A stretch of DNA of 15,529 nt from DAIDKA01 sp036489445 (GTDB lineage Bacteria > Pseudomonadota > Gammaproteobacteria > Steroidobacterales > Steroidobacteraceae), in assembly GCA_036489445.1 (NCBI GenBank), contig DASXFV010000078.1, forward strand, positions 1-15,529. The letters are read 5' to 3'. Position 1 is the first letter of the stretch. Each line of letters starts with the position of its first letter. The notes below the pieces were generated by a model. The model saw only the letters and a program-made list of their open reading frames with translations, was not told the origin of the DNA and made no database searches. This document shows, one piece after another, positions 1-5,940 of the stretch. Both the position numbers and the translations under genes were made by a program.

Positions 1-152
1 CGATACTTGGGCTTACGGGTGTTGGGATCAGGTGCCTTACAGGTTGGTATCATCAGATTGTCTTGCCCCGCGGTCGGGAAAATGCATGCAGGCCAGCCAT
101 CGATGCCGACCCAGGGTAATTTGGTATCGTAGCCGGGCAGGCCAGCGGACAC
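1..152 (-). CDS. possible partial reading frame of unknown function, cut by left edge
   Basis: On the minus strand the frame whose codons end at position 152 stays open to the window edge, about 50 codons from a GTG at 152-150 (another GTG lies at 170-168). The predicted peptide looks protein-like: it has stretches such as GYDTKLPWVGIDGWPACIF and IPTCKAPDPNTRKPKY, with Trp, Cys and Pro where random frames in this DNA tend to give Arg and Ala. No Shine-Dalgarno stands before either GTG. If real, the gene is divergent from the aldehyde dehydrogenase and only its N-terminal part is visible, or it is a decayed remnant. I do not recognise it. The plus-strand frames here give nothing recognisable. 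Low confidence. Confidence 0.2.
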   Translation of the reverse strand, partial: MSAGLPGYDTKLPWVGIDGWPACIFPTAGQDNLMIPTCKAPDPNTRKPKY

Positions 153-173
153 AATCGGCCGGAGAATCACCCT

Positions 174-1634
174 ATGAACGCCCAACCCGTTCCCGACCAG
201 CCCGGTTCCGGAACTGCACAGCTGCGCTGTGATTTTGCAAATCTCATTGATGGCGAACTGGTCAGCGGCAAGGAGTGGTTTGACGTCATCAATCCCGCCA
301 CCGGCAAGGCTTTCGCGCGTGCACCGTCGCTGAGCCGGGCGGAGCTGGATCGCGCCGTTGCCAGCGCGCGCCGCGCGTTCGACGGCTGGCGCAACACGCC
401 CGTGGCCGACCGTCGTGCGGCCATTGGCCGCCTGGCGCAGATCCTCACCGACAATGCCGCCTCGCTGGCGGAGCTGCTGACGCTGGAACAGGGCAAACCG
501 GTGGGGCAGTCGCGTGATGAGATCAGCCGCGCGGCAACGCAGTCCCTGGGGTTGGCCGATATCATGATCGCCGATGAGCTGCTGGAAGAAAACGTCCAGC
601 GGCGAATTGAGCTGAAGTATTTTCCCCTGGGCGTCGTCGGCATCATCACCCCCTGGAATGCCCCCATCAATCTCGCGGCCGGTCCTCTGGTGGCCGCGCT
701 GTACACGGGCAATACCGTGATCCTGAAGCCCTCGCCCTACACGCCGCTGTGCACGCTGAAGATCGCCGCGCTGTTGCGCGATGTGTTTCCGCCAGGCGTG
801 CTCAATGTGGTCGCTGGCGGGGATGAGCTGGGACAGTGGATGACTGCGCATCCGGGGATTGACAAGATCTCCTTCACCGGCTCGGTGGAGACGGGCAAGA
901 AGGTCATGGCCAGCTGCGCCGGCACCCTCAAGCGCTTCACGCTGGAACTGGGTGGCAATGATGCGGCCATTGTGCTGGATGATGTGGATCCACGGACGGT
1001 GGCGCCGAAACTGTTCTTCGCCGCCTTCGTCAACTGCGGCCAGGTGTGCATGGCCATCAAGCGCATCTACGCCCACGAGAGCATCTACGAGGAGTTGTGC
1101 ACGGCCCTGGCCGAGGAGGCGACCAAGGCGCGGGTGGGCAGCGGCCTGGAACCGGGTGTACAGCTCGGGCCCATTCAGAATCTGGAACAGTACGAAAAGG
1201 TCATCAGCATCCTGAATGACACCACCGCCCAGGGCGCGCGCATCCTGGCGGGCGGCCTGGTGCCGCAAGGACCGGGATATTTTTTCCCGCCCACCATAGT
1301 CGCGGACATCGATGAGCGCAGCCGACTGGTGCAGGAAGAGCAGTTCGGACCCATTGTGCCGGTGCTGAAATTCTCCGATGAGGAGGACGCACTGCGCCGC
1401 GCCAATGACACACGCTTTGGCCTGTCCGGCTCGGTGTGGAGCGCCGATCCGGAGCGTGCCGTGCGGCTCGCCTCACGCCTGGAAGTGGGCACCGCGTGGG
1501 TGAATCAGCACCGCGCGACCTCGGCGACCGTGCCCTTCGGCGGCGCCAAGGAATCCGGCATGGGACGCCAGTACGCCGCCCTCGGACTCAAGGGCTACAT
1601 GGAGCCACGTGTGATCAGCGTGCTGAAGGGCTGA
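174..1634 (+). CDS. NAD(P)+-dependent aldehyde dehydrogenase
   Basis: A 486-residue cytosolic member of the aldehyde dehydrogenase superfamily, oxidising an aldehyde to the carboxylate with NAD(P)+. Visible landmarks are the Rossmann-domain motif ITPWNAP with oxyanion Asn162, ILKPSP with cofactor-binding Lys185, the FTGS turn at 234-237, the general base Glu258 in LELGG, the nucleophile Cys292 in NCGQVCMA, and EEQFGP near 388-393. The length is typical and all catalytic residues are present, so it should be active. The ATG at 174 is preceded by GGAG at 161-164 with a 9-nt spacer. I found no convincing -35/-10 pair in the 173 bases upstream. It stands alone, converging on lptG. The substrate cannot be read from the sequence; the AFVNCGQVCMAIKRIY stretch resembles the broad AldA-like group rather than a named pathway enzyme. 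Confidence 0.93.
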   Translation: MNAQPVPDQPGSGTAQLRCDFANLIDGELVSGKEWFDVINPATGKAFARAPSLSRAELDRAVASARRAFDGWRNTPVADRRAAIGRLAQILTDNAASLAELLTLEQGKPVGQSRDEISRAATQSLGLADIMIADELLEENVQRRIELKYFPLGVVGIITPWNAPINLAAGPLVAALYTGNTVILKPSPYTPLCTLKIAALLRDVFPPGVLNVVAGGDELGQWMTAHPGIDKISFTGSVETGKKVMASCAGTLKRFTLELGGNDAAIVLDDVDPRTVAPKLFFAAFVNCGQVCMAIKRIYAHESIYEELCTALAEEATKARVGSGLEPGVQLGPIQNLEQYEKVISILNDTTAQGARILAGGLVPQGPGYFFPPTIVADIDERSRLVQEEQFGPIVPVLKFSDEEDALRRANDTRFGLSGSVWSADPERAVRLASRLEVGTAWVNQHRATSATVPFGGAKESGMGRQYAALGLKGYMEPRVISVLKG

Positions 1635-1639
1635 AGCCC
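1628..1639. terminator. small GC hairpin at the convergent gene ends
   Basis: GGGC-TGAA-GCCC forms a 4-bp GC stem with a 4-nt loop that contains the aldehyde dehydrogenase stop codon. The two convergent stops are 7 bp apart (1635-1641). There is no T-tract on either side, so this is at best a pause or weak bidirectional end, and the stem is short enough to be chance. Confidence 0.15.
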
Positions 1640-1641
1640 CG

Positions 1642-2706
1642 TCACCGCACGCGGGCCAGCAGCCCCAGCGTCACGATGACGAGTATCGTTGTCGGCAGCC
1701 ACGCCAGCATGATCGGATTCAGATCAAACACGATCGTGCCACTTTCAATGAAACGCTGCAGGAAGAAAAACCCCAGCCCCAGCAACAGCCCCAGCAGCAA
1801 TCGGGCTCCGGTGCCGGCGGAGCGCATGGGCCCGAGCACAAAGGGAATTGCCAGCAGCACTGCAAAAGCAATGGCGCCGGTGCGCGCAATGCGCGACCAG
1901 AACGCGAACAGGTAGGGCTTGGGGTCCAATGAATTCGCCCGGTAGTAGCCGATCAGGCTCCACAACGCCCCGCTGGCGAGTTCCCCCGGCTCGGACATGG
2001 CCAGATGCAAAAACTGGCCGCTGACGTTGGAGTCGAGCGTGCGCACACCCTGCGATGAGGCCTTGACCTGATCCCCGGCAAACCGCGACTCGGCATAATC
2101 ATGCAGCACCCAACGATGGCCGGTGCCGGGGAGCGCGCGGGCGGCCCGACCCACAGCCAGCAGGTGATGATCACCGGACAGCTCGAAAATCAGCATGCCG
2201 CCATGCGCTTGGCCATCCTGCGATTGCTCGACATCCAGGATCTGATTGCCATCGCGCACCCAGGCGGATCCGGCACCGAAGCTGGCATTGGAAAAACGTT
2301 CGAACGCCTTCTGCTGCCGGGCGACCTGCTGCAGGGGCGGTGCCAGCAGTTCCCCCAGAACCACCTCGATACCGACCAGCAGCACACCGGCGATGAATAC
2401 GGAAACCGCGAGCCGCGCCACCGAGACACCCGCGGTACGCGCCACCGTCAGCTCACTGCCGCTGGCCAGGCCGCCCAATCCCAGCAACGAGCCGATGAGC
2501 GCGCCGATCGGCATCAGCAACCAGGCCTGCTGCGGAACGCTCATCAGGCAGAACCAGAAGGCATCCAGACTGTCGTAGTGTCCGGTGCCGGTATCACCCT
2601 GCTCGGCGATGAAGCTGAACAGGACCGCAAGCCCGATGATCACGGCCATGACCAATGCGGTCATCGCCAGGATGCGGGCGACAATATAGCGGTCGAGAAT
2701 GTTCAT
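1642..2706 (-). CDS. lptG: LPS export permease LptG
   Basis: A 354-residue inner-membrane subunit of the LptB2FG ABC transporter, which extracts lipopolysaccharide from the inner membrane and passes it to LptC/LptA. The protein shows the family layout: N-terminal coupling helix MNILDRYIVARIL, three membrane segments (about 12-33, 62-82, 98-120), a periplasmic beta-jellyroll-like domain (about 123-260), and three C-terminal membrane segments (about 272-292, 302-318, 332-350). Length matches the family. The ATG at 2706 is chosen because the conserved MNILDRY begins there; the frame opens further upstream but only inside lptF. It follows lptF with an ATGA overlap (2703-2706), so translation is probably coupled. 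There is no good Shine-Dalgarno; a strong hairpin ends directly at the start codon. Confidence 0.95.
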   Translation of the reverse strand: MNILDRYIVARILAMTALVMAVIIGLAVLFSFIAEQGDTGTGHYDSLDAFWFCLMSVPQQAWLLMPIGALIGSLLGLGGLASGSELTVARTAGVSVARLAVSVFIAGVLLVGIEVVLGELLAPPLQQVARQQKAFERFSNASFGAGSAWVRDGNQILDVEQSQDGQAHGGMLIFELSGDHHLLAVGRAARALPGTGHRWVLHDYAESRFAGDQVKASSQGVRTLDSNVSGQFLHLAMSEPGELASGALWSLIGYYRANSLDPKPYLFAFWSRIARTGAIAFAVLLAIPFVLGPMRSAGTGARLLLGLLLGLGFFFLQRFIESGTIVFDLNPIMLAWLPTTILVIVTLGLLARVR

Positions 2707-3812
2707 GCCGGGCTCAGCAGCTGCTGAGCCGGCTGGCTGCGGTGACGCAGGCGCGCCAGCCAGGCGGGCAGCTGCGTGATCGAGAGCACCACGACCACGA
2801 CCACGGCATGCGTCCACCACAGTCCGGCCGCCGGCGGCAGGGTGCCATGTTCAATGGCTCCCCGCCCCGCGGTAAGCAGGAGGTAGTACAGGATGAAGAA
2901 CAGCACTGCCAGCCACACTCGCGAGAGGCGCCCGCGCCGCGGCGGCAGGCGGCTCAAGGGCACGGCCAGCACCGCCAGCACCAGGCACATCACCGGCAGC
3001 GCCAGGCGCCACTGCAGCTGCGCGCGTCGGTCCAACGTGGTGGCCCCGATGAGCTCGCGCGTCGGGGCGGCGTCGAGGTCCGAGACCAAATCGCTCAGCG
3101 GCGGCAGCTGCACCGGAATCATGTCTTCGGTGAATCTCATGATGCGGTACTGCGGGCTGCCGGGTACGCCCTCGAAGCTCTCACCGTCATAGAGCGTGAT
3201 GGTGAGACTTTGCCCATCGCTCGCTACCGAGTGCCGCGCCCGCTGCGCCAGGGTCACCTCCACACGGCCGCCCCGTTCACGCTGCACGAAGACATTCGAC
3301 AGCGTACCGTCAGCTAGAGCGTTCTGGGCATATACGACGGTATTGCCGCCAAAACTGCGGAATCGCCCGGGAGCCACGGGCGCGAGCTGCCCGGCATGGA
3401 CGGCCTCGCTGCGCAGCGCCAGCACCCGCGCCATCGAAGCAGGCCCGACCGCCAGCGACAACCACGCCAGGAGGCCTGCGACCACGACGCCGGTGATGAT
3501 CACCGGCACGTAGATGCGTGCCATGCCCACACCGCAGGCCAGGGCCGCGGTCATCTCGCTGTCGTGATACAGGCGGCCGAACGCCATGACCATGCCCAGC
3601 AGCAGCCCGATGGGCACGAGAATGGGCAGATGCTGCAGGGCGCCCAGGCCGATCAGCGCGAACACCACATCGTGCGGATACTGGTTGTCCGCGGCCCGGC
3701 TGAGCACGCGGGCGCCCTCGTTGGTCAGCAGGATGAGGACCAGGACCAGTGTCACGGCGCATGCACTGGCGATCATTTCCCGCAAAATATAGCGTTCGAG
3801 AAGGCGACCCAA
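2703..3812 (-). CDS. lptF: LPS export permease LptF
   Basis: A 369-residue partner of LptG in the LptB2FG lipopolysaccharide extractor of the inner membrane. Six membrane segments lie at about 13-30, 52-75, 98-121, 269-286, 299-316 and 332-350, with the periplasmic jellyroll-type domain between 125 and 260. The family-typical DSEMTA stretch, on the cytoplasmic side, is at 84-89. The N-terminal LLERYILRE matches the LptG LDRYIVAR coupling helix, and the two share nearly the same DNA there. The start is TTG at 3812-3810: it follows an AGG-rich site (complement of 3816-3823), an in-frame TGA lies upstream with no ATG or GTG between, and the first internal Met (13) is already inside the first membrane segment. 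It is the first gene of lptFG and divergent from pepA. Confidence 0.95.
   Translation of the reverse strand: MGRLLERYILREMIASACAVTLVLVLILLTNEGARVLSRAADNQYPHDVVFALIGLGALQHLPILVPIGLLLGMVMAFGRLYHDSEMTAALACGVGMARIYVPVIITGVVVAGLLAWLSLAVGPASMARVLALRSEAVHAGQLAPVAPGRFRSFGGNTVVYAQNALADGTLSNVFVQRERGGRVEVTLAQRARHSVASDGQSLTITLYDGESFEGVPGSPQYRIMRFTEDMIPVQLPPLSDLVSDLDAAPTRELIGATTLDRRAQLQWRLALPVMCLVLAVLAVPLSRLPPRRGRLSRVWLAVLFFILYYLLLTAGRGAIEHGTLPPAAGLWWTHAVVVVVVLSITQLPAWLARLRHRSQPAQQLLSPA
2707..2733 (-). promoter_or_regulatory. palindrome/hairpin abutting the lptG start codon
   Basis: Positions 2711-2730 are a perfect 20-bp palindrome, GGCTCAGCAG followed by CTGCTGAGCC. In the lptFG mRNA the pairing continues outward (GCCGG with CCGGC, one bulged C), giving a stem of about 11 bp with an AGCU loop that ends on the base before the lptG AUG. 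It lies within the last codons of lptF (AQQLLSP). The likely role, by inference, is to mask lptG initiation unless ribosomes finishing lptF open the structure. Confidence 0.5.
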
Positions 3813-3937
3813 AGCCCTACCTGCTGCCTGAATTCGGTTAGACTGGTACGTTCAACGGAACCGCTAACCCTAGAGCAGACTGTGCTACACCACAATGGTT
3901 CGCAGCTACTGCGTACGGCACAACGTGGAGGTCGATG
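3813..3937. promoter_or_regulatory. divergent lptF/pepA control region with dyads
   Basis: This 125-bp gap must carry the promoters of both lptFG (leftward) and the pepA-led operon (rightward), though neither shows a clear consensus pair. A weak leftward candidate is TTGTGG, 17 bp, TAGGGT on the minus strand. Dyads visible are GGTTAG (3836-3841) with CTAACC (3864-3869), GTTC/GAAC (3850-3853/3858-3861), and the 13-bp near-palindrome AGCAGACTGTGCT (3874-3886, one mismatched pair). The pepA ribosome binding site GGAGG is at 3927-3931. Regulator sites are plausible but unproven. Confidence 0.4.
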
Positions 3938-5434
3938 ATGCAGTTTGACGTGTGGTCCAGGGCGCTCGGTGACTTGTCCGTGGATTGTATCGCGGCAGGT
4001 GTGTTTGAAGACGGGAAGTTGGGGACGGAAGCCGCCGCTCTCGACAAGGCCACGGCTGGCCGCATCAAAGGCCTCATCGATCGCGGCGACTTCAGCGGCC
4101 GGACCGGCGAGACCCTGCTGCTGTCCGAGGCGGGGCTGAAGGCCACGCGGGTGGTGCTGGTCGGACTGGGCGCCGAGCGCAGCTACAACCGCAAGGGCTG
4201 GCGCCGCGCCTGCACCGCGGCGCTGAGTGCCGCCGCGCGCACCCGGATCCGCAGTGTGGCGGTGGCCATCGAACGGCCCGCGGCCAAGGATCTGAACGAT
4301 TACTACTTCGGGCGTTGCGTGGCCGAGATCACCGGCAGCGTCCTGTATCGCACCAATGACCTGAAGACCGGTAAGAAACCGCCCCCGCCACAGATCAATC
4401 TGGTGCTGGCAGGTCCGGTACGGGCCACCGGCATCTCCCAGGCCAAACTGGGTCTGGAGCACGGTCGGGCGCTGGCCGAGGCCATGTCCCTGCAGCGCGA
4501 TCTGGGCAATCTGCCGCCCAATGTCTGCACGCCCAGCTACCTGGCTGATGCCGCGCGCAGCCTCGCCAAGCGCTACAGCTCGGTCAAGGTCAAAGTGCTC
4601 GAGGAGGCGGCGATCCGGCGCGAGAAAATGGGCTGCTTCCTGGCCGTCACCCAGGGCAGCGCCGAGCCGCCGCGCTTCATCGTCATGGATTATCAGGGGC
4701 CGCGCGCGCCACGCGCCACACCGATTGTCCTGGTGGGCAAGGGCATCACCTTCGACACCGGCGGCATCTCCCTCAAGGATCCCGCGGCCATGGATGAGAT
4801 GAAATTCGACATGATGGGTGCCGCATCCGTCATCGCCGCCATCGCCTTCCTCGCCGAGGCCAAACTGCCCGTGCGCGTCGTGGGTCTGGTCGCCACCTGC
4901 GAGAACATGCCCGACGGCCACGCGATCAAACCCGGCGACATCGTCACCAGCGCCTCCGGCCAGACGGTCGAGATCCTGAACACCGATGCCGAGGGCCGGC
5001 TGATTCTGTGCGACGCGCTGCATTATGCGCGGCGCTTTGACCCCTCCGTCGTGGTCGATATGGCCACCCTCACCGGCGCGTGCGTGATCGCGCTCGGCGC
5101 CCACCACACGGGGATCATGGGCAACGACGATGCACTGGCCGCACAACTGGTCGCCGCGGGCGTGCGTGCCGATGACCGCGCCTGGCAGTTGCCGCTCACT
5201 GAGGAGTATGCGGAACAGCTGAAGACCAATTTCGCGGATATGGCCAATGTGGGTGGTCGGGAGGGCGGGGCCATCACCGCGGCGGCCTACCTGGGCAAGT
5301 TCACCCAGGGCATGAAGTGGGCACACATGGATATCGCGGGGTCCGCCTACCAGGGCGGCGCGCTCAAGGGCGCCACCGGACGGCCGATGCCGCTGCTGAC
5401 GGATTTCCTGGTGCAACGCGCGGGCGGAGGCTGA
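3938..5434 (+). CDS. pepA: leucyl aminopeptidase (M17), PepA
   Basis: A 498-residue cytosolic M17 dimetal leucine aminopeptidase, which removes N-terminal residues from peptides; in E. coli the same hexamer is also a DNA-binding accessory factor (XerA/CarP). The C-terminal catalytic domain is intact: Lys268 and Asp273 in VGKGITFDTGG, Asp291 in KFDMMGA, and Asp350, Glu352 and Arg354 in the signature NTDAEGRL. All sit two residues before the E. coli equivalents. The N-terminal domain (about 1-165) is the usual divergent part. Two ATGs stand in tandem, 3935 and 3938; I prefer 3938 because GGAGG at 3927-3931 then has a 6-nt rather than 3-nt spacer. It heads a six-gene rightward run and is divergent from lptF, as in E. 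coli. The stop is in the same frame as holC. Confidence 0.96.
   Translation: MQFDVWSRALGDLSVDCIAAGVFEDGKLGTEAAALDKATAGRIKGLIDRGDFSGRTGETLLLSEAGLKATRVVLVGLGAERSYNRKGWRRACTAALSAAARTRIRSVAVAIERPAAKDLNDYYFGRCVAEITGSVLYRTNDLKTGKKPPPPQINLVLAGPVRATGISQAKLGLEHGRALAEAMSLQRDLGNLPPNVCTPSYLADAARSLAKRYSSVKVKVLEEAAIRREKMGCFLAVTQGSAEPPRFIVMDYQGPRAPRATPIVLVGKGITFDTGGISLKDPAAMDEMKFDMMGAASVIAAIAFLAEAKLPVRVVGLVATCENMPDGHAIKPGDIVTSASGQTVEILNTDAEGRLILCDALHYARRFDPSVVVDMATLTGACVIALGAHHTGIMGNDDALAAQLVAAGVRADDRAWQLPLTEEYAEQLKTNFADMANVGGREGGAITAAAYLGKFTQGMKWAHMDIAGSAYQGGALKGATGRPMPLLTDFLVQRAGGG
5426..5430 (+). promoter_or_regulatory. strong ribosome binding site GGAGG inside the pepA 3' end
   Basis: GGAGG lies just before the pepA stop. 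It is 28 nt from the GTG (5459) of holC but only 10 nt from an in-frame CTG at 5441, the ideal distance for initiation. It is the only good Shine-Dalgarno near the holC start, so it bears on which codon is used. Confidence 0.45.
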
Positions 5435-5458
5435 GCGACCCTGGCCGCGCACCCATCA

Positions 5459-5881
5459 GTGACATTCTATGTGGTCGCGGACTCCTCGCCGGCCGCACAG
5501 CTGACCGTGGCCTGCCGCATCGTGGAGAAGGCCTGGAAGGCCGGCAGCACCGTGCTCATCCAGCACTCGGACCGGGACGAACTGGACCGGTTGGATGAGA
5601 TGCTGTGGACCGTGGGCAACGAGAACAGCTTCATCCCGCACGAAATTGCCAGCGCAACGCCACGCCTGAGCGCAACGCCGGTGATCCTGAACACCGGCAC
5701 CGGCCCCACCGAGGCGGTCGATGTGCTCATCAATCTGACCCCGCAACTGCCGGTCCGCGCCGAACTGGCCAGGCGCATCATCGAGATCATCGATGCTGAT
5801 CCGGCGCGCCGGGCCGCGGGCCGGGAGCGCTTCAAGGCCTACCGCGACCGGGGTTTTCCCCTGGAAAAACACGACCTGTAA
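5459..5881 (+). CDS. holC: DNA polymerase III chi subunit
   Basis: The chi subunit of the DNA polymerase III clamp-loader complex, which with psi (HolD) links the loader to single-stranded-DNA-binding protein. From GTG the protein has 140 residues, close to the family's 140-150. It matches E. coli HolC by eye: TFYVV for TFYLL at the N-terminus, RLDEMLW for RLDEALW, SFIPHEIA for SFVPHNLA, and RFKAYRDRGFPL for RYKAYRVAGFNL at the C-terminus. The start is uncertain: GTG at 5459 has no Shine-Dalgarno, while CTG at 5441 has a perfect one and adds AAHPS to the front. Relatives usually carry about five residues before the Phe-Tyr, between the two options. It lies 24 bp after pepA in the same frame, and before valS, as in E. 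coli. Confidence 0.92.
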   Translation: MTFYVVADSSPAAQLTVACRIVEKAWKAGSTVLIQHSDRDELDRLDEMLWTVGNENSFIPHEIASATPRLSATPVILNTGTGPTEAVDVLINLTPQLPVRAELARRIIEIIDADPARRAAGRERFKAYRDRGFPLEKHDL

Positions 5882-5903
5882 CGGCCGGCATGCCGCGCCC
5901 GGC

Positions 5904-5909
5904 TATAAT
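5904..5909 (+). promoter_or_regulatory. consensus -10 box before valS
   Basis: A perfect TATAAT sits 31 bp before the preferred valS start, within CGGCTATAAT. Transcription would begin near 5915-5917, leaving a leader of about 25 nt. No TTGACA-like -35 is present at 16-18 bp, so it would need an activator or act weakly. It suggests valS and the genes after it can be made independently of pepA. Confidence 0.5.
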
Positions 5910-5940
5910 GATCGACCAGGTCTCAGGGTTGCCGGAATTG

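Noticed and set aside
32..232. 66-codon plus-strand frame overlapping the aldehyde dehydrogenase start
   Set aside because: Arg/Ser-rich product without similarity to anything I know, no ribosome binding site, and it overlaps the well-supported dehydrogenase start in another frame.
2707..2820. N-terminal extension of lptG by 38 codons
   Set aside because: It lies wholly within lptF, is Ala/Gly/Arg-rich, and the conserved MNILDRY start at 2706 has the typical ATGA overlap.
2655..3317. 220-codon plus-strand frame opposite lptF
   Set aside because: Gln/Arg/His-rich shadow of LptF; the minus strand shows six membrane helices and conserved LptF features.
3773..5452. 559-codon open frame on the minus strand across all of pepA
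   Set aside because: It is antisense to a gene with every M17 catalytic motif intact. Its product is rich in Gly, His, Gln, Asp and Arg with no recognisable domain, as expected for a shadow frame in high-GC DNA.
5853..5870. TTTTCC-CCT-GGAAAA inverted repeat as a terminator after holC
   Set aside because: It lies inside the holC coding region (FPLEK), the arms are AT-rich and only 6 bp, and no T-tract follows.
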